DNA of 64,000 bases from Streptomyces sp. 135 (GTDB lineage: Bacteria; Actinomycetota; Actinomycetes; Streptomycetales; Streptomycetaceae): positions 3,968,001 to 4,032,000 of the forward strand of contig NZ_CP075691.1 of the NCBI RefSeq assembly GCF_020026305.1. Reading direction: 5' to 3'. This document shows, in pieces, positions 1 to 7,740 of this stretch (positions are counted from its first letter, which is position 1; each line of letters begins with the position of its first letter). The position numbers were made by a program, and so were the translations under genes. The notes under the pieces were generated by a model. The model did no database searches and was not told the DNA's origin. It saw only the letters and a program-made list of their open reading frames with translations.

Positions 1-1740
1 CTCGGCCGCGCGTTGGCGGTCGGAGGCGTTGTTGCCGAAGGCCTTGCGCGGTGAATCGATCACAAGGAGCGATGGAACGAGGACGTCGGAGTGGTCGAGT
101 CCGAAGGCAAGGAGCGTGAGGCTGTAGGCGAGGTTGACGGAGGTGGCGATGCCCCCGCCGGAGGCCTGCAGGGTCTCGAAGGGCCGTCCGTTGACCACCG
201 GCAGGTAGGTGTCGCGGTCGATGACGGCCGTGTCGACCCAGGGCAGGTTCCAGCTGGTGAGCAGTCGGCTGAACTCGGTGCTGAGGTCACCGAGCAGAGT
301 CTGGTTGGCCTTGAGCTGATCGGACTTCTCCTTGATGTCCTTGTTCAGCTGCCGGCGGTCGGCCTTGAGTGAGCGGATGTCCGCGTCGATGGTGCGCACC
401 CGTGCCCAGGATTCGCGCAGTTGGGTGATGGCGTCAATGCTGGCCTTGAGCGAGGCGACGCGGGAGCTGGCCTCGGCGATGGCGTCAAAGCGCGGGGCGA
501 CCGCATCACGGGTCTGGGCGTCGAGCTCTCGGCGCAGGCTGGTGACGGCGAAGCTGAGTTGCTGTGACCGTTCCTGGACGGTCTGCAGGTGTGCCTCGTC
601 CGACTGCTGGATGGCTTGTGCGTCCTCAAGCTGCTGCTGCAGGGCCGTGCGTGTCTCTTCGATGGCAGCCGGGTCGATGTCGGCCTCGACTGGGTCGGGT
701 TGGAGACAGACAAGGCAGTGATCGTGTTCGACGGCCCGGGCCGCCAGCGACTGCATGCACCGCGGGCAGACTACGAACTCGAAGGGGGAGAGCTGGTCGA
801 TGGCCGTGACCGACCGTGCGAGACGGGAGAGGTCGAGCTGTACCTGGGCGACGACGGCATGTCGCGCCTCCACGAGGTCGGCGGCCGCGGACACTTCTTC
901 TTCGGTCTGCCGAGCGGCGCGGATGGCGTTCTGCAGCTCGTCACGCAGTGCGGTGTCGGCGGCGGTCTGATCCTCAAGTTCGGCGCGGAGGCTGGCCAGG
1001 GCGGACGATGCCCGCTCCAGGGTGTCGCGCAGCTGGGTGAGTTCGGCCCGCAGTTCATCGTCGCTGCGGGGATCGGAGGCTGCCAGGAAGGAGCTGACGT
1101 TGTCGTGCTCGGCGGTTCTGGCCTTCAGTGTGTCCAAGAGCTGGTTCCTGGTGCGCTTGAGCTCCATGAGCGCACTGTCGGTGAGCCCGAACATCAGGCG
1201 GAAGAGCTCTCTGCGCTTGGTCTCAAACCAGCTGTCCAGGTGACCGACGACCTGGCGGTCGATCTCGCGTGCCTGGAGGTAGACGTAGGCGTACAGGTCG
1301 TTGAAGGTGAGGTTCTGCGGTCGCGCTACTCCTTCTCGCCGTGCGGCGATCTGTTCGCGCGGGAAGCCGAGTGCGTCCAGGAGGTGGTCGGAGAGCGTGG
1401 TGACGCCTTCCGAAGCCCGCAGAGGTAGGGTGCGTTCCAGAGCTAGGGAGTGTGGATCAAGGAGATCCACGGTGTCTGCGGTGTCTCCCTCAATGGTCCG
1501 CCTGAGGACGACACGTTCGTCGCCGGCCACGACCTCGGCCTGGACCGACAGGACGTGGTCGCGGACCGCTGGGGTGAGCATGGCGCTGCCGCCGAGGGCG
1601 TGCTTGAAGAGCATCAGCAGACTGGACTTGCCAGTCCCGATGGGGCCGGTGATCACGGTGGCCGGACGGTCGAAGCGGTAGGTCTGTTCCGTCTCAGCGG
1701 TCGTGACGGTCAATGCGACGATGCGCAGGTGGACGGCCAT
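1..1740 (-). CDS. ABC-3C system Rad50/SMC-like ATPase (3' end outside window)
   Basis: The 580 visible codons begin at ATG 1740 (MAVHLRIVAL) and stay open to the edge. A Walker A loop GPIGTGKSS lies at residues 31-39. A long, charged helical middle is interrupted by two cysteine pairs, C325-x2-C328 and C342-x2-C345, forming a probable zinc ribbon. A glycine-rich signature-like stretch (SGGGIATS, about residue 525) and a Walker B strand LLVIDSP (about 557) follow. This order of P-loop, coiled coil with zinc motif, signature and Walker B is that of Rad50/SMC-like ATPases. The start lies one base beyond the stop of the middle-component gene, so the three genes are translationally linked. The likely role is a DNA-sensing or regulatory ATPase of a phage-defence complex. 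Activity is not shown by the sequence. Confidence 0.8.
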   Translation of the reverse strand, partial: MAVHLRIVALTVTTAETEQTYRFDRPATVITGPIGTGKSSLLMLFKHALGGSAMLTPAVRDHVLSVQAEVVAGDERVVLRRTIEGDTADTVDLLDPHSLALERTLPLRASEGVTTLSDHLLDALGFPREQIAARREGVARPQNLTFNDLYAYVYLQAREIDRQVVGHLDSWFETKRRELFRLMFGLTDSALMELKRTRNQLLDTLKARTAEHDNVSSFLAASDPRSDDELRAELTQLRDTLERASSALASLRAELEDQTAADTALRDELQNAIRAARQTEEEVSAAADLVEARHAVVAQVQLDLSRLARSVTAIDQLSPFEFVVCPRCMQSLAARAVEHDHCLVCLQPDPVEADIDPAAIEETRTALQQQLEDAQAIQQSDEAHLQTVQERSQQLSFAVTSLRRELDAQTRDAVAPRFDAIAEASSRVASLKASIDAITQLRESWARVRTIDADIRSLKADRRQLNKDIKEKSDQLKANQTLLGDLSTEFSRLLTSWNLPWVDTAVIDRDTYLPVVNGRPFETLQASGGGIATSVNLAYSLTLLAFGLDHSDVLVPSLLVIDSPRKAFGNNASDRQRAAE

Positions 1741-1741
1741 G

Positions 1742-2314
1742 TTAGATCTCCGTCCGCCAGGGCCGATCGACGGCGTCGGGCAGACGGTCGTAGATGAGGT
1801 TTTTCAAAGCCGATCCTGACTTGTTGAAATGCCGCTTAAGCAGCTTGATGCGGCTGGCGACAACATCCCACTCCGGCGTTGCTGCAAGAGAGGCCGCGGC
1901 GGCGGCACCCTGCGGCGTGGCGCGGAATTCGGCTCTGGCGCTGTTGCTGTAGGCGATCAAGCCGCGGGCAGCGAGTGAGCCGAGGACGCTGTAGTAGCGC
2001 TGGTCCCAGGGCCCGTACTTGTAGCGGGTCATACGGCTTTCGACCGCGAGGCGCTCGGGTGGTGTGGGGGCGGTTCCTGCTGGCCACGACGCCTCGCCAG
2101 CAGGCAGGAGGCGTTCCAACATCGCTGGATAGCGCAGAAGAAAGTCGAGTTTGGCGAGCTTGGTCAGGCCGTCGAGCCCCCCTTTGGGGGTGGTGAACTG
2201 CGAGATGAGCAGGAGGATGCGCGCCTCGTGGTAGTGGACCTCGCGCTGCTCTGCCTGCCGCCTCTGAGCCCGCATGCGCGCTACGGCGGTCTCGAAGTCG
2301 GCGCTATGGGTCAT
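1742..2314 (-). CDS. ABC-3C system middle component, winged-helix-like, 190 aa
   Basis: Small protein lying between the nuclease and ATPase genes, as the middle component does in ABC-three-component systems. Residues around 30-65 (ILLLISQF, then KLAKLDFLLRYP) and 95-125 (RYKYGPWDQRYY, then RGLI) look like a winged helix-turn-helix core typical of these middle components. The C-terminus is basic and helical. The ATG overlaps the stop of the effector gene (ATGA at 2311-2314), and its own stop is one base from the ATPase start, so coupled translation and a complex are likely. A function as adaptor between effector and ATPase is inferred from the known family layout. Confidence 0.72.
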   Translation of the reverse strand: MTHSADFETAVARMRAQRRQAEQREVHYHEARILLLISQFTTPKGGLDGLTKLAKLDFLLRYPAMLERLLPAGEASWPAGTAPTPPERLAVESRMTRYKYGPWDQRYYSVLGSLAARGLIAYSNSARAEFRATPQGAAAAASLAATPEWDVVASRIKLLKRHFNKSGSALKNLIYDRLPDAVDRPWRTEI

Positions 2315-3690
2315 GAGGCTTCCTCATCCGTGTTGAAATTCTCGGAGAAGAAGAAGAGGCACTCGTCGCACAACTGGTAGGCCAGACCTCGCAAATGCAG
2401 GTTGCTGAGCAAGAAAGGCGGCGGCGACGGCAGAGCATCAACCTTCAGTTTCTCGGCCAGCAGGTCGTTCATCTTGACGCCGAACTCGCTGCCCTCGGCG
2501 ACCTGAGCGCGCGCATGGCGTCGGCACTCGAAGGCCATCTCCAGCACGTCCATGGACAGGTTCAAAAGGTCGGTTTCATCCCCGGCCAGGCCGGAGCGGC
2601 GCTCGGACCAGGTCGTGTACCACGCGGAGCGGAGCCGTTCGGCGAATGCCGCCTCGTCCAAGGGAACCAGGCCCCGGCGCAGCTTGCGCTCGAGCTTTGC
2701 CCCTCCCGGTGCCAGCACGGGCGTCTGACCTCGGGGGAACGTTGGCAGCTGAACCGTCGTGTACGCGATCGCCTGGCGGACGATCTCGCGGGTGATGCTG
2801 CGCCGGCCGATGCGCCGCTGCATCCGCGTACTGTGACGGACGCGGCTCGGGTCGGCTATGTAGACAGCAAGTTGGCTGCGGTCGCTCTCATCACGGTTGG
2901 CACGCTCGATCCGGTCCACGACGGCCCGGTAGGTGCTCTCAAGGTCGACATGCGCCAGTTGCAGTTGCTCGACGGCAGGTACCAGAAGTCGTTGGATGTT
3001 GACGTCGGTGATGTGTGCGCGCTGGGGTGGATCACAGGAGATCTCCAGGACTGCGAGGAAACGAAGAACCCTCTCCACGAAACCCGCTGGCACCTGGATG
3101 TCAGCGAGCTTGCTCACCTGGGGTGTGTCCGGGACGTTGGGATAGGGCTGCTTCCAACGAACTTTGAGCATTTGGCGGGCGATCGTCTCCGCCATAGAGG
3201 ACAGCCCATCCGTGAGTTCCGGCTCCGGGCCGCACATCCGAGCCAGCGTGCCGGCATTACCCTTGATCGGACTCAGCGCCGCGTTCGTCGCCAGTCTGAG
3301 TCGGACATTGGCGGCACACTCGCATGCGCACCAGCGGTCAAAGAGATGGGTCAGGCCGCCGCTCTTGCACAACTCCGTAAGCGACCAGGTGCCCTGATTT
3401 TCTTCGCGATGCTTGACCGATACCAGTTCCACTGAACCATCGGCCCACGCCACGACGAAGTCCTCGTGCCACTCGCAGACGACGAAGTCAATTGCGTCCT
3501 CCGTGAGCATGGCGAGACACTCTCGGGCGGCTACCTCCGCCTGGTACCGGTAACGGCCCAGCGTGTCCGAGCCGCTGTCTTCTTCCGGAGCCAGTTCGAA
3601 GATGGCGTGCGCTGAACCGTCTGAACTCTCCGACTCAGCGGGCGCTCTGGCGCCTTCAGCCCCAACGCCCATGCCCGCCGTGTCGACCAT
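2311..3690 (-). CDS. ABC-3C effector with DUF4297/Cap4-like nuclease domain, 459 aa
   Basis: First gene of the operon. After a short acidic leader, residues 45-110 (RYRYQAEVAARECLAML, E73-WHED77, E88-LVS-VK93) match the PD-(D/E)xK core of DUF4297/Cap4-type endonucleases: acidic residues followed by a VKH strand. A WSLTEL segment follows. The C-terminus, about 425-450 (NLHLRGLAYQLCDEC), resembles the conserved C-terminal module that recruits ABC-3C effectors to the middle component and ATPase. The probable role is cleavage of DNA when the ATPase senses infection. The start is ATG 3690. A promoter should lie in 3691-3790, but no clear box was identified. The nuclease assignment rests on motif order only. 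Confidence 0.72.
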   Translation of the reverse strand: MVDTAGMGVGAEGARAPAESESSDGSAHAIFELAPEEDSGSDTLGRYRYQAEVAARECLAMLTEDAIDFVVCEWHEDFVVAWADGSVELVSVKHREENQGTWSLTELCKSGGLTHLFDRWCACECAANVRLRLATNAALSPIKGNAGTLARMCGPEPELTDGLSSMAETIARQMLKVRWKQPYPNVPDTPQVSKLADIQVPAGFVERVLRFLAVLEISCDPPQRAHITDVNIQRLLVPAVEQLQLAHVDLESTYRAVVDRIERANRDESDRSQLAVYIADPSRVRHSTRMQRRIGRRSITREIVRQAIAYTTVQLPTFPRGQTPVLAPGGAKLERKLRRGLVPLDEAAFAERLRSAWYTTWSERRSGLAGDETDLLNLSMDVLEMAFECRRHARAQVAEGSEFGVKMNDLLAEKLKVDALPSPPPFLLSNLHLRGLAYQLCDECLFFFSENFNTDEEAS

Positions 3691-4060
3691 CGACGCCCCC
3701 GATCCGGCCCCGTATCAGGGCACGTCCCCGCCGCTTCCATCCCAGCACCGGGATTGAAGATCCCTACCTTTATCACACTCCAGCACCACCACGTAACAGT
3801 CCGTCGCGATCTGCTGTCTGATCAGGCCTTCGTGCGATCGCCTCGGCAAAGGACGACGAGCGCTCATCAGGACAGACGCAAAAGACCCTCAGAAGCAGGG
3901 AAGCTGTCACAGTCCGGACCGTTTCTACGTGATTCATGGCCATGCTCCCCCTCTGCCCCGACGGAGAAGCGGGGGACGTGGCTCTGCCCCTCCCGAATCG
4001 AGTCATGTATCTGGGGACGCCACGGCCGATCGAGCCCGGCTTGATGCCCACCAGAGGCGG
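3691..4060. other. Intergenic region between ABC-3C operon and tniQ
   Basis: About 370 bases upstream of the nuclease gene and downstream of the last tniQ. Open frames here have no recognisable product and poor codon character. It must contain the promoter of the ABC-3C operon. No TGTCG-type transposon-end repeat was found, so the left end of the element is not here. Confidence 0.5.
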
Positions 4061-5224
4061 TCACGATGCAGCCCTTCTGCCTGTCGGAAGATCCATGACC
4101 GCTTGTCTCAGAGAGACCGAGATCCAAGTCGGGCGACGAAGCCAGGTGCTCAGTGCGAGGTCGGCCTCCCTTAGCCGTTGAACGAGCGGCGCTAACCGTC
4201 CTCGGGCATCGCCCGGATCGTGCGTGTCGAGCAGCTTCGCCGCGGTGTCGAGCGCCGCACCGGTGGCCAGGCACCCTTGGGGCGGCACGGTGTAGGGCTT
4301 GGAGGTCTTCTTCTTGCCCAGAGTGTTGAGCAGGCGCTCAGCCTGCAAGACGCGGGAGGCGTACTCCGCATCGATGGCGGCGGCCAGACAAGGTGTGCTG
4401 GCGTGCTCGCGGGCGACGGGCCAGGACCGGAAGATCATCGCGACCGTGGCGCGCAGGTCGGCGAAATAGTGAGGGACGGGGACTGGTGCACCGGCGCTCA
4501 TCGCGGTCTCGGGTCCGCTCGCGACGAGCAAGTCAATGAGTTGTCGCTGTACTTGCAGGAGCACTGTCATGGTGGCCACGTCAGGTGCTGTGGACGGCGG
4601 ATCCACCCAGGTCAGGTCGGCTGCGCAGGCTGTTTCGGATCGCTGTGATGTCTGCCGCGCGGTGAAACGGCACTGCCATGGGTGGAGTGTGTCGTCGGAC
4701 AAGCGCGCGATGGCGTTTGCTGCAGGAGCGAACTGCGCGGGTGTTGCGCAGCGTGGGCATTGACTCTCGAGGAGGCGTTGGTGCTGAACGCACAGGAACG
4801 TTACGGGGAGCCGCCACAGCCGTCTCCACGCCCCACCGTGGAGATCCTGAATGGCGCTGCGGTCCCCGGTGAGGCATTGCGGACAGTAACGCGTGGAGCG
4901 GGTCAGGACCCATGGGTTGTCGTAAATCATTCGCGCTGGGGTACGGCGTGGGGTGAGCACGGGGTTCAGAGGCCCGTAGCGGTCTCCGAGCGGGGCGAGA
5001 AGCATGCCGCTTACCTCGGCAGGCATCAGCTGTGTGGAGCGGGCGAATCCCGAGAGGTGTTCGTCGTTCAGGTGGTGAAGAACGCCCAACGGCAGACGGG
5101 AGGGTAAACCCGTGCGGTCGGCAATCTCGCCGGGTGTCGTACCCAGCCTGTGGGCGAGCCGGAGTACGAATCCGGTGAGGGTCTCGTCGGGCAGCGGGTC
5201 GAGGCTGCGTGGCAGGGGGCGCAT
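4061..5224 (-). CDS. tniQ: TniQ/TnsD-family target-selection protein, 387 aa
   Basis: The N-terminus MRPLPRSLDPLPDETL is the standard TniQ start (PxPxxDEsxxgFvxRLA). ATG 5224 is chosen because it begins this motif and lies two bases after the stop of the preceding tniQ; the open frame extends upstream but gives junk residues. Zinc-binding pairs follow near residues 115-165 (YCPQC, then CVQH and CPRC). TniQ proteins bind the target site or a targeting complex and recruit TnsC. Two different tniQ genes in one operon suggest two target-choice routes, as with TnsD and a second TniQ in other Tn7-like elements. Which one recognises a chromosomal site cannot be told. Confidence 0.88.
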   Translation of the reverse strand: MRPLPRSLDPLPDETLTGFVLRLAHRLGTTPGEIADRTGLPSRLPLGVLHHLNDEHLSGFARSTQLMPAEVSGMLLAPLGDRYGPLNPVLTPRRTPARMIYDNPWVLTRSTRYCPQCLTGDRSAIQDLHGGAWRRLWRLPVTFLCVQHQRLLESQCPRCATPAQFAPAANAIARLSDDTLHPWQCRFTARQTSQRSETACAADLTWVDPPSTAPDVATMTVLLQVQRQLIDLLVASGPETAMSAGAPVPVPHYFADLRATVAMIFRSWPVAREHASTPCLAAAIDAEYASRVLQAERLLNTLGKKKTSKPYTVPPQGCLATGAALDTAAKLLDTHDPGDARGRLAPLVQRLREADLALSTWLRRPTWISVSLRQAVMDLPTGRRAAS

Positions 5225-5226
5225 GG

Positions 5227-6456
5227 TCAGCCGTTTCGCGGGCCGCGGATGTAGGGCTCGGGGCTCGAACTGTCCGCTGGTCCCTTCGCTACTCCGAGAA
5301 CCTCCTGCAGCGCGGAGGAAGTGCCGGGAAGGTGGGCGAGTTCCAGAAAGGTATCCCGGTGCAGCGCCAAGGCGCTGCCGTAGAGCGGGCCTACAGCCAT
5401 CCGAGTCCACTGCTTCTCGCGGCCGTCAAGCATGCGTTCGGCAATTCCGAGTACCGCGCCCATGGTCAGGGGGGATTCCAGAGGCGAGAGCAGCGAGCTG
5501 ATCCCGTACGGTCTCTTCGATGCGCCTGACGTGCGGCGTCGGCTGTCGCGAAGTCGCTGCTCTGCTTCCCGCCCGATGGCCTGGGCCAGGGCGGGTGTCG
5601 CCGCAAAGCCGCTGGCCTCCGGCCAGGAGGCCAGCACCAGAGTGGCCACGACGCGCAGGTCAATGAAGTACTGCGCGACAGGAATGAGCTGACCGCAGCT
5701 GGTGACTCTCTGCGGCCCGTCGGCTGACAACAGCGCATCCAAGCGACGCTGAAGGTCCAGCAGCACGCTGAAGGAGTCCACGTCACGCGACGAGCGAGGA
5801 GGGCGGACGCGGGCGAGGTCAGTCGCGCAGACCGAGCGTCGCCCCCTACCCGTGTGCGGTGCGGGAGACGCGGCTCGGCACTGGGTGGGGTGAAGATCTT
5901 CCGTGCCTGGGCGAGCGATCAAGCCGTTGGGGGCGAACTGGGCGGGGGCTCGGCACTTGGGACAGGTGCGGCTCAGGAGTTGCTGGTGTCGCGAACACGC
6001 AAAAACCACCGGAAGCCGCCAGGCCCGTTTCCAGGCACCTCCGTAAAGGCGTCCCAGCGGGCCGTCATCACCCGCGAGGCATGGCGGGCAGTACTGGGAG
6101 GTCCGCATGAAGACCCAGCGGTTGGGGCGGCCCAGCTGCTGTGGGCTCGTCCACGGCCGGTATAGGTGGCTCACGAGGCCATATCGATGGCCCATGGGGG
6201 CAAGCAACAGCTTGCCGGCCTCCGCCACAGTCAGGTCTGCCGCGCGCGCCGCCCGGACAAGACGTGGCTTATCCATGTCCGCGAGCAACCACGGCGAGAC
6301 GACTCCAGGTGCGGTGCTCATCTCGTCCATCAGCCCCATACGAGAAGCGATTTGAGCCGGGGTCGTGCCGTTGTGGCGAGCGAGGCGTAGAAGGAAGCCG
6401 ACAAGGGTCTCGTCGTCGAGCGGGTCGAGGCTGCGTGACAGTCGGCGGTGAGTCAT
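5227..6456 (-). CDS. tniQ: TniQ/TnsD-family target-selection protein, 409 aa
   Basis: Begins MTHRRLSRSLDPLDDETLVGFLLRLARH, a clear TniQ N-terminal motif. Cysteine/histidine pairs (YCPPC, CSRH, CPKC) at about 120-170 form the TniQ zinc region. It is related to, but clearly diverged from, the next gene downstream; both keep a shared WRLPV-FxCxxHQ segment. The ATG overlaps the tnsC stop (ATGA, 6453-6456) and the gene ends two bases before the second tniQ start, so expression of both should be coupled to tnsC. Its role is to bring TnsC to the target DNA. Confidence 0.88.
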   Translation of the reverse strand: MTHRRLSRSLDPLDDETLVGFLLRLARHNGTTPAQIASRMGLMDEMSTAPGVVSPWLLADMDKPRLVRAARAADLTVAEAGKLLLAPMGHRYGLVSHLYRPWTSPQQLGRPNRWVFMRTSQYCPPCLAGDDGPLGRLYGGAWKRAWRLPVVFACSRHQQLLSRTCPKCRAPAQFAPNGLIARPGTEDLHPTQCRAASPAPHTGRGRRSVCATDLARVRPPRSSRDVDSFSVLLDLQRRLDALLSADGPQRVTSCGQLIPVAQYFIDLRVVATLVLASWPEASGFAATPALAQAIGREAEQRLRDSRRRTSGASKRPYGISSLLSPLESPLTMGAVLGIAERMLDGREKQWTRMAVGPLYGSALALHRDTFLELAHLPGTSSALQEVLGVAKGPADSSSPEPYIRGPRNG

Positions 6457-7739
6457 CCTTCGGCCGCCGAAGGGGTGCCTCGGTCGTCGTAGACGCTGTT
6501 GCGGCCCCTTCTGGGCCTCGGCCCTGGTTTCCGCTTCGGAGCAGTGTCGACGTCGGGGATCTCTCCGGCTTCGGCGTCCCGCCCGTCGTCTCTGCCGGGA
6601 ACGTTGCCCAGATTGATCGTGATCTCGTCGAGGAGGTCGACAGTCAGGTCCTCTAGGCCGCTCTCCATGGCTTTGACCAGTCCGTCCTCGGCCAGCCGCC
6701 GCAGGAGACCGACGATGCCGTGGGTCCGGCGATAGAGGTACTCGGGCATCTCGCCTTCGGACAGCGTGCCCGGGCCGGCGTTGAAGAGCCGGATCTGGTT
6801 CTCAATGCCGACGAGATGGTCGACGAATGCCGCGATGCCCGCGTCGCTGCTGTAGTCGAACGGGTCAAGGTTGACCAGATCGAAGCGGCGTTCCGTCTGG
6901 GTGGAGGCGTCGGGGTTGTAGCTCTTGCCTTTCTTCAGTGGGGCGTAGACCCACTGTTTGGTGCGGGGGTCGTGCCAGCCCTCCCTGAGCAGTCCGGAGC
7001 GAGGGATGTTCACACCGATGAGGACGAGAGTGACGTCCAGGTCCATCAGGCCTCGGATCAGGTCGAGAGTGTCTTGGTCGTCCTCCCGGTGCATCTTCAG
7101 GCGGGTGATGTCGTCGATCAGCAAGACGGTGGTGGCGTGCGCTTTGATCGATTCGCGGACGTTGCGGATCATGCCGCGCAGGTTCTTGCCGTAGGGGGCG
7201 CCGTAGAAGTCGAGAATCGCCTCACACAGGCCGATCGGGGTCGCTTTGACCGGGGTCTGGCAGTAGGCGACCGGTGCGATCAGGTCCCGGGTCCCAGGCA
7301 TCGGGTCGAGGTAGTAGGCGGGGTACCGCTCGAACAGGTCGCGCCAGGTGTCCTCGAACTCGGCGGCGGTCCGGCAGGCAGTCTCCGTTTTGCCCTGGTA
7401 GCCACCGCCGTTGATCATCAGTCCGTCGAGAGTGCTCGGGCCGATGCGCATTGCGTTGTTCTGGATGCGAGAACGCATCAGCGTGGTGACCACCGCGCTC
7501 ATCGGAGTCTCCTCCATCCGCATGTTGACGTGTGTGGCCGCGCGATGCAGGTCGTGCAGCGACCTCTTGCGCGGGCTCAGCAGTCGGTACTCGGCCAGGG
7601 AGATCTTCTTGACCGGCACGAACAGCTCGCGTGTCCTGCGGAACTCCTGCCAGCCCTCGTAAGTGGTCCTGTCCGGCCGGGGGCCGAAGCGTAGGAACGG
7701 CACGGGCTCGTCCGGTGCCTCTGGGAGCCGGTCGCTCAT
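6453..7739 (-). CDS. tnsC: TnsC/TniB-family AAA+ transposition regulator, 428 aa
   Basis: AAA+ ATPase that links the target selector (TniQ) to the transposase. The P-loop GGGYQGKT lies at residues 112-119, and a Walker B strand TVLLIDDI lies near residue 205. A later YRRTHGIVGLLRRL segment resembles the sensor/arginine-finger helical lid of TniB/TnsC proteins. Start ATG 7739 (MSDRLPEAP) is preferred over the 23-residue extension because a strong GGAGGAGA ribosome site precedes it and it lies one base after the tnsB stop. Upstream it is coupled to tnsB and downstream it overlaps tniQ. Confidence 0.9.
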   Translation of the reverse strand: MSDRLPEAPDEPVPFLRFGPRPDRTTYEGWQEFRRTRELFVPVKKISLAEYRLLSPRKRSLHDLHRAATHVNMRMEETPMSAVVTTLMRSRIQNNAMRIGPSTLDGLMINGGGYQGKTETACRTAAEFEDTWRDLFERYPAYYLDPMPGTRDLIAPVAYCQTPVKATPIGLCEAILDFYGAPYGKNLRGMIRNVRESIKAHATTVLLIDDITRLKMHREDDQDTLDLIRGLMDLDVTLVLIGVNIPRSGLLREGWHDPRTKQWVYAPLKKGKSYNPDASTQTERRFDLVNLDPFDYSSDAGIAAFVDHLVGIENQIRLFNAGPGTLSEGEMPEYLYRRTHGIVGLLRRLAEDGLVKAMESGLEDLTVDLLDEITINLGNVPGRDDGRDAEAGEIPDVDTAPKRKPGPRPRRGRNSVYDDRGTPSAAEG

Positions 7740-7740
7740 C

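Noticed and set aside
3754..4274. Overlapping open frames between the ABC-3C and tniQ genes
   Set aside because: They lack ribosome sites, family motifs and consistent codon pattern; treated as intergenic.
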